Shown piece by piece: positions 21,382 through 32,179 of a stretch of DNA of 64,000 bases. The DNA comes from Gliomastix tumulicola. Lineage: Eukaryota; Ascomycota; Sordariomycetes; Hypocreales; Bionectriaceae. The number at the start of each line of letters is the position of its first letter. Within the stretch, counting starts at the first letter, position 1. The position numbers were made by a program, and so were the translations under genes. The stretch is from the NCBI GenBank assembly GCA_001599755.1, contig BCHX01000006.1, positions 3,335,336-3,399,335 of the forward strand, given 5' to 3'. Under the pieces are notes generated by a model. That model was not told the origin of the DNA, did no database searches, and worked only from the letters and a program-made list of their open reading frames with translations.

Positions 21382-22952
21382 ACTCTTCTCTACCATCGCC
21401 ATGAAGAGTTAATCTTTTAGATGTTTGTTGGAGGGAATACTCCATAGTCTCACATACCACCCTTAAATTCGTACAAATTCACATCCCAATACACATACAA
21501 TGGGTTATCAGCTATCGGTCTAATAAAAGAGTGATACCATACATCAACTATCAGACATTATCCACTGGAACCTTCTCCCCACATCAGTCCTCATATATCC
21601 TCAGTCTCCCTTTCGTGGGCTGATCTACATTCTCCAGTATCTGCCTGGGTAACACTCGGATTCCCAAAGTCCGAATTTACCGCTTAATGAGGTTACAACA
21701 GTCTGTATATTCAAGGCATAGCCTAAATTGAACTTTACGCGTATCCTCAAACTACTTCACTGCGGCTCCAGCGTTTTAGCAGCTGCACGATGCCTGCCAA
21801 TCCGGAGTTTATTACATGCGAAGTGGCCTAAACCCCGGAGTCATCCACTCTCTCGGGCTCGGGAACCTCTTCGGGTCCGAGATACATGGTCTTCTCGGGT
21901 CAGAGGCCCATCTTAGCTCATGGACAAGCCTCTAGAAGGCGTGCAGTGCCAGGAACCCTGTGGCACTGCCTTTTGGTTAAATTTAGCGGAATTTCAAGCG
22001 CTTGGTTAAACTTCCTAGCTGCCGCTCCCTGTCCTAATTCCAGGCTTCGCAGATCTTGAACCTAGTCCAGACCAATGAGAGCTGTCGGGTCCTCGGGCAG
22101 TCAGGGATATTGAAGGCGGCGGGAGGTCCTTGGTCGAATCTTATCGGCTCCTTGGCGTTGACGATATGCATAAGTCACCGGGAGTATTGTGTTCCGCGGA
22201 GAATAATTATGAATATTGCCAGTCTCAAGGCATGATTTCCTGAAAGAGGGACGCCCAATACCACGCCAATGCTGCCAACCGCCACCTCATAGCTGATAAC
22301 GCATACAATATTCTACCAAGATGTCACGATGTATATCATATTTCTCTTAGCTTAGCAGTGGTCTCCAAACTCCCTAAGTCAAGATGACACTGGGTTGCAG
22401 GAAGCTACATGAAACCAGTATTGGAAAAGCCTGCGTTGGCCCCATATTCAGGCAAGTACAAATTTCAGCACAGATATTTCGACTTGCCATGATCGCCACC
22501 CCTACGACCTGCCATGCCTGGCCTTGATGCCTGTTAGGTCACTCTGGGGATGAGGGGGCTCTCCACTTAGAGGCGGCATCTTCTTCGGCATCGACCTGCC
22601 GGCTATCATATCATGTGCACGGTGGCAAAACGGGATGAGTGGCGGCAGTTGCATACCTGGGCGATAACGACGTGTCACGTATCTGCTCGCGTTGCAGTCA
22701 TGCAAGCCGGGCGGGTCAGATACGACTGCAGGTCTGTCACCGTAATGGGCAGCTTCCGATTTGACATCTGCAGAGTTCATAAACAAGGAACGAAAGTCCG
22801 ACAGTCCTGCAGAGGCGGATGGCATGATGATCCCGATGGTGCTTTTCTCGTAGCGATGTCATTCATATAAGTAGTAGACACCCAGCGCTGAGCAAATGAC
22901 AGTATCTCACCCCAACAGTGCCCACCGAGCTACGAAACAGACCAAACTTGCG
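21382..22952. other. gene-poor region between the HNH relic and the P450
   Basis: About 1.6 kb of ordinary base composition with only short frames. I see no coding similarity, and the RIP signature is weak or absent. The right end serves as P450 promoter. Confidence 0.5.
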
Positions 22953-24710
22953 ATGGATACATACGACCAAATCCTCCTGCGCTGGCACAATTTGCAAGAT
23001 GGTCAAGATGCAAGCCACATCCTCGCCTATGCAATCATCCTCGCCACCGTTGTCGCCATTTTTGCAGTTCGAAACACGGGCCCCAAGCTGCCAGAGCTCA
23101 ACCCAAGAAGCACGCTAGAGCTAAGCGACAGCAGGCGCACTCGACAGTTCATGAGGAACAGCATCGACTTGCTGACCAAAGGACGCTCTCTGTTCCCGGA
23201 CAGTCCCTATAAGCTGTTCTGTGACTGGGGCGAGTTGACGGTGCTCCCCCCTGAGAGCGTCGATGATATCCGGAGTGACCGACGGTTTGACTTTGCCATC
23301 TCGGCCAGCGATGTTTGTTCTCGTCCATTTTGATCTCAATAAAGGCACCAGCTGACACTCTATGAAGGACTCTCACGCTTATGTTCCTGGCTTTGATGGC
23401 TTGAAGGACGATCCTCTGATGCCCAAAGTGGTCACGCGTTATCTGACCAAGTCCCTGAGTTCGTACCATAAACCCTCAATCGAAGTATTAGACTAACAAA
23501 TGGCGAATACAGCCAAAGTTACTGGTCCCTTGTCCGAAGAAGCTGCTATGGTCATCCAGAAAGTCGCCACAGATTCTCCTGGTGAGTAGCTAATGCTCCC
23601 ACGATGCAACTTCATAAATCATTGACGTTGCAGATTGGCACGTTTTTGACGTTCAAAACGATGTTATGAGCATTGTCTCGCGCATGTCTTCCCGAGTCTT
23701 CATGGGCACAGAGCTCTGCAGGGACGACGGGTGGAACAAGGCGTCCGCAGACTACGCGCTGAAGGTATTTTCCGCCACAGACGTGCTCCGTGAGTATCCC
23801 CGTTGGATGAGACCCGTCGTCCACTGGTTCCTGCCATGCTGCCAAGAGGTTCGACAATCCCTGTCTACGGCTCGAGAGTATCTCAAGCCTCACATTGAGC
23901 GCCGGGAGAAGATCAAGGCCGAGGCCCTCACTCGTGGAGAGAAGTGTCCATTCGACGATTCTATTGAGTGGTTTGCGCAAGCAGGCTCGAATCGGGAGCC
24001 GGCGGATTGCCAGATCTCCCTTTCCATCGTCGCGATTCATACAACCACCGATTTGCTCTCGTCGACTCTTATCAACATCGCTCAACACCCTGAGCTGCTT
24101 CAGCCCTTGCGAGAAGAAGTCGTCCGAGTCCTCAGCGCCGAAGGTCTGAAGAAGACAGCGCTCTACGAGCTCAGACTCATGGACAGTGTGTTCAAGGAAA
24201 CTCAAAGACTGAAGCCAATCCTGCTGGGTGAGTGTAGCTCTGAACTCATCCAATTCGACTTCTAACGACCGTGCAGGTTGGAAACGGATGGCCCTGGAAG
24301 ATGTCACCTTACCAAATGGCCTGACCGTGAAGAAGGGCAAGAAGGTCGTCGTGGACCAAACCCACATGTGGAACGACCGATACTACACAGACTCCAAGAC
24401 CTTTGACGGCTACCGCTTCCTCCGTATGCGAGAGACGCCCGGCGAGGACCACATGGCGCACCTTGTGAGCACAAGTCCAAACCATCTTGGCTTCGGGCAT
24501 GGCGTTCATGCCTGTCCAGGACGCTTCTTCGCCTCGAACGAGGTGAAGATTGCACTCTGCCACCTCCTCCTGAAATACGACTGGAAGCTGCCAGACAGCC
24601 CGATCCCTCAGCCGATAGCTCATGGAATGGCATTTAGCATGAATCCGGCAGTCAAGCTGCTCGTTTGCCGACGCACTGAGGAGTTGGACTTCTCGGCGCT
24701 GGAGCATTGA
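22953..24710 (+). CDS. cytochrome P450 monooxygenase (CYP68-like)
   Basis: Five exons: 22953-23312, 23368-23458, 23513-23581, 23634-24227 and 24277-24710. They total 516 codons, giving 515 aa. All four introns are GT-AG, about 50 bp, and keep frame. An N-terminal membrane anchor lies at about residues 22-39 (ILAYAIILATVVAIFAV). The K-helix ETQR (362-365) and the heme loop FGHGVHACPGRFFA with Cys451 are intact. The I-helix reads AIHTTTD. SRVFMGTELCRDDGW and GWKRMALEDVTLPNG resemble fungal P450s of the CYP68 / ent-kaurene-oxidase-like group, which hydroxylate lipophilic secondary metabolites at the ER. No backbone synthase is nearby. An ATG at 22896 would add 19 residues; 22953 fits the anchor better. 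Confidence 0.9.
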
Positions 24711-24995
24711 TGGACTTGTGCAAGTCACTGGTAGTCTGTATGCGGCCACAGTTCGCCAAGTCTATTGTATTGCAGAGCAGTTCTCCAATTATCCTTCGCC
24801 ACGATAGGCAACATGTCAGGATGTATGTATGATTACATCCTCCTTCATCACGACTCAGTCCAGGAAACCCTAATCTGCCTAGCAAATCCTCGCGTCTCAT
24901 CGCCTCATAGCTAGCCTTTTACGCAATCCCCAAATCACCACACCCCCTCCCGTCCCTTCCCGTGATTCATCAAATGCTCCTTCTGCTGCACCAAC
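24711..24995. other. P450 3' flank
   Basis: Short intergenic stretch between the convergent P450 and the open frame downstream of the HNH gene. Nothing recognised. Confidence 0.5.
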
Positions 24996-25655
24996 TCAAC
25001 CCTTAACCTGCTCGACACCGCCGTGCTGTGCCTCGGTATCATCCTGCTCTGGCTGGGCATCCTCGCTCGTAGACCGGAACCACAGTGATGGGCGACGGTT
25101 CACCCTGGGAGCTCTTCGGCGTGTAAGCGTAGAGGCGTAGCGTCGTAGACGAGAAGGCTGGTCCACCGGTCCGCTGCTGCTGGGAGCGGAGTCCTCGCTA
25201 CGGTAATAGACGGATCTAGGGAAGCGACTTGTTGATCCCGATGGTCCGGCACTGGCTTGAGGATCCCTTCTGGGCGGGGCGTCCACACCAAATCGGCTGG
25301 GGATGAGACTGAGGGACTGGATCCGGCGGAAGAGCCGATCCACTGGGCTTCGCTGGTGCAATACCTCGCTCGCGTGTGAAATGGACTCCTCACGCATATG
25401 CGGCGGAATATCACCGCCCACACCAGAGCCAACGTCAGAGGATCCCGGTGCGCGTCGTCCAGGCTCAAAGGCCTGGAACGGGGCTTCGGGGACATCGTGG
25501 TGAGAACCCGGTCGATCACCCTCAGGCTCGGAAGTATGAGACAAGGCTTCGAGAGCATGAAGCAAAGAGCCTGACCATTCCCTCCGCGCCCCGCTCTCTG
25601 GGTCTTGGAGGGCTCGAGTAGATTGGGCAGTCTCAGCCGCGCCGGTCGGGGAGCT
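24996..25655 (-). pseudogene. open frame continuing in frame after the HNH stop codon
   Basis: Directly after the TAG that ends the HNH protein, the same frame stays open for 219 more codons. It encodes a Ser/Pro/Arg-rich, probably disordered stretch: it begins SSPTGAAETAQSTRALQ, passes SHTSEPEGDRPGSHHDV and RSVYYRSEDSAPSSSGP, and ends HGGVEQVKG. The first ATG is at 25565. It has no domain I recognise. Options are a lost C-terminal tail of the HNH protein, a separate small gene, or chance openness in GC-rich DNA. Confidence 0.4.
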
Positions 25656-27164
25656 CTACTCGCCGCCACCGGATCTGACTGGTGGAAGTCCTGCCTCGTC
25701 ATGAGGCGTATCCTCGCCGAGCATCATTGCCGTAAAGTGGTGAGGAGGGCACTTTCTGTCCAGGTCGTCTGCTGCCTCGCCCGCACCCGAAAAGGCGGCC
25801 ATTTGGATAGCCAGCCATTGGGCATCGATGACTGCTTTCATTTTGTCGAGGTCCCGTTTGTCGACCTTCATGCAGAAAATTCGGCCGGTTTCAATTAGGC
25901 GCCCATGTTGATCCCTCAAAACCGCACTTTTCTCCGAATATCGTGGATGAGGCTCGTTAAAAGCATTTCCCAATAGTTCGGTAAGGGAATGGAGATCCTG
26001 AAGCGTGTCGAGGCGCACAAGCTGCTTTGGCTCTGACTTGACTCCTTTTGGGTAGCTCAGGTGCGATTTGGCTGCCTCTCGGATCTTGGGCGATAGCCAA
26101 TGAAACATGACATTGAAGACAGTGTATGTCACCTTCTTCTTCGTGAACGGATCGAGGCCTGCCGCTTCACCGCAGACTCCAATCCATTGGAGGCCGAAGT
26201 AGGCCTTGCCCCAATACGTGTGTCCGGTTCTGTTGACATTGGTCATATTCCAGGGTTTGTCCGATGACCCTGTTTCGCCCGAGCCGATAAACAAGTTTTC
26301 GAGCGCGTGCCTCATGCTCAGGTTGAGTGTCAATGTGCATTGAGCGAGGCAGGATCGGAAGTTGCGACGGTTGGGCTTGGTGCTGTTGACAGCGAAGGGC
26401 CAGATGTGCGCCGCTTCTGGGTCCACGGTGCCGTTGAACATACAGACCCCGCCATCTCGCTCGAACGCCTAAAAGATATTGAGGTTAGTGAGTGATTGCA
26501 AAACTTGCTGAGAGAGGAAAGGTCAAGAGGCTGGGTACCCTTTGCCGTTCGTTCGGGTCTCGATCTATAGAGCCATCCGGCTTGGCTCGTGGCTGATGAG
26601 CACCTTTGCCGTCATCACTGTCGCTCTCCTCCGGAGCCTTTTTGACCCGTAAAGACTTTCGTTTGAGAACTATGAGGAGGAAGAGGAGATGTTAGCAATA
26701 AGAGCAGGAAGAATCGGAGGGTGAGATATGCGAAGGAATACACGCTGGAACTTACAAATGCCGAGGAATGACTCCGTCGTAGACAATGCGCCTGCAAGCT
26801 CTATACCACTGGAGTCCGCCTCATCTCGAAGGACGGTGATATCCGAATACAGGAAGACAGCCAAGTGCATGAGCTCGAGTTGAAACTTCTTTGGGTCTTG
26901 GTTGATCTTTAGCGCTTTGAGGGACTCGGGTGTCGTTCTGCTGGCGCGAATCTTGTTCTGGACGACCCTCGCGAGTTCGAGACGTTCCTCGAGATCGGTC
27001 ACGTAGGCGGCCGGCTGCCTAATGTCAATCTTCTCGCGATGAAAGGATATTCCGTCATCGATGGCGACACGGGTCGTGGAGTCTGAGGCCATAAAGTTTT
27101 GCGCCTCTTGGATGTAGTTGTCGTTGTCATGGGCCGACAGGTTGGCCTGCCAAGGGACCACCAT
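25656..27164 (-). CDS. fungal HNH-nuclease-domain protein
   Basis: Exons 27164-26756, 26669-26539 and 26468-25656, giving 450 aa. The introns (GTAAGT...TAG, GTACCC...TAG) restore frame. The N-terminal 136 residues are helical and charged (LEERLELARVVQNKIRAS, KFQLELMHLAVFLYSDI), followed by an acidic/basic linker. Exon 3 starts AFERDGGVCMFNGTVDPEAA then HIWPF: Cys189 and the A-H-I with His201 match the HNH_2 type found in many fungal proteins of unknown role. A metal-dependent nuclease activity is only inferred. The start at 27164 gives MVVPWQANLSAHDNDN; the frame is open upstream through a 60-bp tandem repeat. A broken inverted copy of the last exon sits at 21230. Confidence 0.8.
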
Positions 27165-27868
27165 GGCGTGCAGAACGTATCTGTGTCTTGCTGGCTGCTG
27201 GACTGAGGAAGCGAGCAAATAGTAGTAGATGAAAATGGCTGGCACTGTCCAGGCGAAGATTGCGGGAGTGTCGTTGAAATAGTAGTAGATGAAGATGGCT
27301 GGCACCTTCCAGGCGAAGATGGCGAGAAAGGTTGGTGCTGTGAAAGTTCAAACCCTGAAGGAGCCGAATTCACAATGGCTGGTGTTTTGTGTTGGTCTTA
27401 GTGGACCCACAACGTGATGGAACAGTGCGGAAGTACAGTGCTCATTCTAATAAGACACAGTAAGTACTCCACATAGCCCCTCACGCGATCACGCGTAGTA
27501 GAGACGTGAGGAGAGTTCAAAAAATACCAAGGAGTACTTGAGCCATAGCGCCACACAATTTTGTTGGGTCTGTGGCGCAAGCTTTCATTCCCCACATGGG
27601 GTAGTAGTCAAGCGAAGAAGCGAAGCTGCGAAGCAGCGAGCTCGAGGAAAGAATTGACGGCCCACTGACTTGTATCGAAATCGAAGGAGGCAAAGTTCAT
27701 TAACAAAAGAATATCTAAGGTTCCGGTCAAAAGTTGTTCTCAAGAATAGTAAAGTACATGCAAGGTTTTTTCCTTCATTTTGTACCCATCCCTCCACCAT
27801 GTTTACTCCCTTCACTCTCCGCCATTCCCGCCTGGAGGTGGCAAAACAAGCACGCATCAACCGCCAGC
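27165..27868. other. intergenic region with tandem repeat
   Basis: Upstream DNA of the HNH gene and 3' flank of the repeat-protein gene. Besides the 60-bp tandem repeat I see no gene. Confidence 0.5.
27217..27330. repeat. 60-bp tandem duplication upstream of the HNH gene
   Basis: Two copies with a period of exactly 60 bp, starting at 27217 and 27277 (both open AAATAGTAGTAGATGAA). They are nearly identical over about 50 bases. On the minus strand they encode the repeated phrase PAIFIYYY within the open frame before the HNH start. Confidence 0.75.
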
Positions 27869-29561
27869 TTAGTTGCGGATGAAGGAGACGCAGTTATCGT
27901 TCTCGACGAGCTCGTCGTCGTGGCAGGGCTTGCTCTCGGGCGCCACGAAGTAGCGGCAGTTGTCGCCGTCGACCGACTTGTCGAACTCGGCGGCCGCGCA
28001 GAGCAGGACATTCGCGAGGTCACCAGGCTTGACGCCGGCCTCGATGGTCAGCCGGGCGGCGCGCGAGTGGCAGATGGCGAGGCAGTGGTTGACGTCCCGG
28101 GCGTGGCACTTGTCGGCGTTGTCGCGGTGGCCCGTGCGGAAGCCCTTCTTGCAGATGGGCTGGTAGTGCGTGAGGAAGCCGCCGGTGTAGTGGCCCGGGT
28201 GGCCCGGCTGGGGACGGCCGGGGACGATGACGTTGTTGCGGTCCTTGGGGCTCGTGGTCAGGACGTCGACGTCGATGAGGGCCTCCTTCTTGTCCTTCTC
28301 GCCGAGGATGTCGACGTCCAGGAGCTTGTCGGTGCTGCGGCCGCGGCGGTAGTGATGGGGAGACTGAGTGAGGACATCAACGTCGATGAGAGCCTCGTTC
28401 TTGTCCTTCTCGCCGATGAGGTCAACGTCGATGAGCTTGTCGGTGGGCTTGCTGGGCTTCTCCCAGCCGCTGTGGCCCCAGGGCCTGTTGCCCCAGCCGT
28501 TGCCGTTGCCGTTGTTGCCATTGTTGCCATTGTTGCCATTGTCGCACTCCTTGCACGCACCACGGCGGAGGAGACGGGAGTGAGTGATGACGTCGACATC
28601 GATGGGGGCCTCCTGCTTGTCCTTCTCGCCGACGACATCCACGTCGATCAGCTTGTTGTTCTGGGAGCGGTGGCGGCGAGCATGCTGGGTGATGATATCG
28701 ACGTCGATGGGAGCCTCCTGCTTGTCCTTCTCACCAATGATATCGGCATCGATGAGCTTGTTGTTCTTGGGGCCGTGGCGGCGGTAGTGGTGGGGAGACT
28801 GCGTGAGGACATCAACATCGATGAGAGCCTCATCCCTGTCCTTCTCACCGAGGATGTCGATGTCAAGGAGCTTGTCGGTGGGCTTGCCGCCCTTGCCACC
28901 CTTGCCGCCTGGGAAGCCGCCCGGGAAGCCGCCTGGGAGGCCGCCATTCCGGCGACGGAGGTTGACGTCGAGAAGCTTGCCATCCTTGCCGCCGAGGACA
29001 AGGAGGTTCTTCTTGCCGAGGAGGTCCAGGGTCACGAGGCCGTCGTCACCACCGACCTCGAGGTCGAGGAGGTTGTCTCCATCATCATTCCTGGGCGAGG
29101 GCCACTGGCTCAGCCAAGGATCAATGCGGGTCTGATCATCCTCAACGACCAGCTGCTCGTCCTCGCGGAGAGCACCGGTGGTCTTGAGGTACTGCTCGAG
29201 CTCCTCCTCGGTCAGGAGACCAAGGATGACGAGGATCTGGAGGTCGAGGGCGACGGTGGGCTTGCGGCAGACGGGCTCCTGGACCTCGTAGCAGGTCTTC
29301 TTCGCGCAGCGCTTCTCCTTGGGCTTGGCGGGCTATATTGCAGTTCCAGTCAGCATCGTTCAGCAAACAACAAAGACACTGTCGTGTGCTCACCTGCGTA
29401 GGAGTGATGCAGACGTAGTCGTCCTTCTCCTCGACGACGTGGGGCTTCTCTGTGATGATGTCGACCTTGGGACAGACGGCGAGGTCGAGGATGGCGGAGA
29501 TGTCGATGAGGCAGCCACTCTCCTTGGCGAGGACCTCGATCTGGGCGACGATGTCCGACAT
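27869..29561 (-). CDS. protein with five DVDV/GEKDK tandem repeats, function unknown
   Basis: Exons 29561-29394 and 29332-27869 (61-bp intron), giving 543 aa. There is no signal peptide; it opens MSDIVAQIEVLAKESG. Five repeats of about 31-38 residues share the pattern K-L-[IL]-D-x-D-x-x-G-E-K-D-[KR]-x-E-A-x-I-D-V-D-[VI]-[LI]-T-x-S; an example is KLIDVDLIGEKDKNEALID. Most end in basic H-H-Y-R-R tails. Repeats 3 and 4 are separated from repeats 1 and 2 of the lower half by an Asn/Gly linker (repeated N-N-G). A degenerate precursor (LLGKKNLLVLGGKDGKLLD) precedes them. The C-terminal 110 residues hold six or more Cys, with CHARDVNHCLAICHSRAARL and a final NCVSFIRN. I do not recognise the family. 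The alternating Asp/hydrophobic strands could form a stacked beta structure. Confidence 0.8.
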
Positions 29562-30728
29562 GGTGTGGGAGGGGTATTATTATTAAGTGATACGATAGGT
29601 AAAAGAGTGACTAGCTTGAAGAAGCTGGGAACGAAAGACTGAAGAGTGATGCTGATGGAGAGAAGAAACAGGATGAGAGAGGTGTTGTGTCTGCCATTAT
29701 ATAGCTGGGAAGGTGGTCTCGTGCTCTTCCCCCTTTGCAGCGAGGTCGGATCACAGTTCATCAGCTTGGAGCTGTCAATGAGCTGTCAATGTGAGACTGA
29801 TGAGATTGCGCATAAGGTGGCAAAACGATAGTCATGGTAACGAAGACACCCGCCAAGATCGCCTGAGGGCACTCGGCACGTCGTCCGGAGATCGGTCTAG
29901 ACGGTCTTGCGGATCAGAATAAGGGGGAATGCGGCAAGGGGGGAGCGGTTGAGCCCCGCGCGGGCGCCCTTCGTTTAGGGCAGGGTGATTTAGTTGTAAT
30001 TGCTCAAGCGGCGAGGCGACTGAGACATGCCAAAGGCCCCGAGACACGCTCATCAGGTGTAGTGACGGCAGACATCAGATATTGCCACCAAGAGTTTTCT
30101 CCTGCATGAGAATGCGTGTGCCCCCTTTCAATTATTCGCAAGGAAGAAGAATGTCACAGCCATGTCGTCACACAACCTGATGATTCCCGCTCGTCAACAC
30201 GGCGTTCCACCGTCGGCTGCATTAGCACTGTCATCACCAAGGAGTGGAGAGCCAGCTCGGCATGTCTCAGGAGACCACGAACCATCTCAGAGTGTTTTCT
30301 TTTTGCCTGTCCTGGCCTCGTGATCTTCTATTTGAGTGCAAGACATCTCGGATGCCACCAGACGCGGCAGAGAGACGACTGCCCTAATGTCTGATGCCTC
30401 TGATGAGGTCTTTCAGCTGTCCTCACCACGTTGGTACGAGGTGACGTCTCGACGGATACGTGCACCAAGAAACAGTCGTGCCAGACAGTGGAGGAAAATG
30501 ACAGCAATTCGGCGACGCAGAGGTCGAAATCAGAGTATATTGACGGGATAGCCCATGGCCCATGGCCCTCGACTATCACCTCAAACGCCGTCCTTCTCAC
30601 CGACTCCGTGCCCAGACCAAATCATCTAATACGATGCCCACTGTGCCGGCCGCCCAGCAATGTCTCTACCAAATAACGCCGTCCACCCATTATCAAAGGA
30701 AAGACATCCAGGTCCATCCATCGCCCAT
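29562..30728. other. intergenic region
   Basis: Apart from the TATA box near 29700, only short frames without recognisable features. Confidence 0.5.
29697..29704 (-). promoter_or_regulatory. TATA box of the repeat-protein gene
   Basis: CTATATAA on the minus strand, about 136 bases before the ATG at 29561. Supports that start. Confidence 0.5.
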
Positions 30729-31364
30729 TCACGACGACGGTCTCAGGGCCTCGAGCACGGGCTCCTGATCGAGGAGACGATGCAGCGGCTGGAAGAGAAT
30801 AGCACCGACGGCCGATCCGCTCTTCTGAGCCTTGAGCTCGTCCCATGACGTCCACGACCAGCCGTCGCACTTTTCCGGCTCCTTGATCTGCGCGCCCATC
30901 CCTTGTCAGCCCAAGTGTCCCCGTAGATACCATGTAAACAGTGTCAGATAAGAGAGGGAAGCAGAAGGGAGACTGACCTCTGGGACCGCCGACGGATCGG
31001 CCATGTCGCACCACACAAACAGGGTGATGTAGTGCTTGCCCTCCCTCTCGAACACGTCGTTGGTCACGGCGGCAACCCTGCTCGAGGGCTTCACGACGAG
31101 GCCCGTCTCCTCGAGCGTCTCGCGCGCGGCGCAGGCCGTGATCTCCTCGCCGAACTCGATGTGTCCGCCCGGCAGCTGGATGGTCCCTGTTTGCTCGTGT
31201 CAGCGCGAGCCTTCTCGAGAGAGCACGGATCACTCCAGAGATGAGGGCGTCTCACCTGAGCCGTGGCTGCCCTTGCGGCTGCCGACGAGGATCCTGCCGT
31301 CTGGATGGACGATGAGGGCGGCGACGCCGACTCGGACGTTGGGCGGGGTCTGCTGTGAGGGCAT
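30729..31364 (-). CDS. Nudix hydrolase
   Basis: Exons 31364-31256, 31186-30978 and 30887-30729, giving 158 aa. The first intron splits a Gly codon; the second lies between codons. A perfect Nudix box, G-x5-E-x7-R-E-x2-E-E-x-G-L, occupies residues 44-66 (GHIEFGEEITACAARETLEE then TGL), preceded by GTIQLPGG. The opening VRVGVAALIVHPDGRILVG and the late CDGWSWTSWDEL are typical of small cytosolic MutT/NUDT15-like enzymes, which hydrolyse nucleoside di- or triphosphates. The exact substrate is unknown. No longer single reading frame exists, so the splicing is needed. Confidence 0.87.
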
Positions 31365-32179
31365 TTTTGCGGGCGTGTCTTGGTGTGATTTTGACGTGAT
31401 TTTCTTGGGTTTGATTGATCGGGTTCACGGTAGGAGTGACAGCGTGAAGATGGGCTTGGTGAGTGCTGAAGAAGGGAGGCGTGAGTGAGGTTAAATATGA
31501 AGCTTCCCGTTCCTTTGCTGCTTTTCCAGCGGAGAAGAGAAGGACGCCAGAGGAGGGTCCCTCTCTGAGTGATGGACTGACGGACTGACGGACTGACTGA
31601 CTAGTACTGCTCGTCACAGTCACACGGGCGGTATCACAGCTCGCTGGCACGGCTGTACAGAGTCTGGTGCAGGTAGATGGAGCCTTGTGCAAGCCCGTTA
31701 CCAATGTGCAGTAGCACCAGCTGTTGCGCGCGCAGCAATGTAGAAAAAACACAGCCTGTGTCGCCTTGTCTTCTCCGATCGGCAGGACGCCCTAACGGAT
31801 CGCGTGGCAGTGAGAGGGGGTGCCTTGCGAGCAGCCTGCTTAGCCTGGCCGCGCAGTTAATAGTGGACTGCAATAGTGGAAGTGGACTGTAATGGTGGAC
31901 TGGAATCGGGGTTCGCTAACGGGGAGGGAGCAGACCTGGATTTAACCCACCGAGCGCCCCAAGGCATTCGGTGAGGCCAACTGTTTACAGTACTGTAGTT
32001 CGTCCTGCTTGTTCACAGCTCTATCACATCGAGGCTTTCAGAGGAAGCGAGGCATGTGAGCCCTAGCTGCCACACACAGGAATGAATTGATTGTATGCCA
32101 ACCGTAATATGTACATTTTTTAAAAAAAAAAAAAAATTCTCATCTCCTCTGATCGATTCACATCTTGATTCATCATGCC
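31365..32179. other. intergenic region with a 15-bp A run
   Basis: Nudix promoter and 3' flank of the GH20 gene. A homopolymer of 15 A lies at 32122-32136. No gene seen. Confidence 0.5.

Noticed and set aside
25100..25702. 200-codon minus frame overlapping the HNH stop in another phase
   Set aside because: Composition is irregular; the frame in phase with the HNH gene is the more protein-like one.
27734..29401. Long + strand open frame of 555 codons
   Set aside because: It is antisense to the repeat-protein gene; the repeats keep the opposite frame open. The minus strand has the intron, TATA box and sensible protein.
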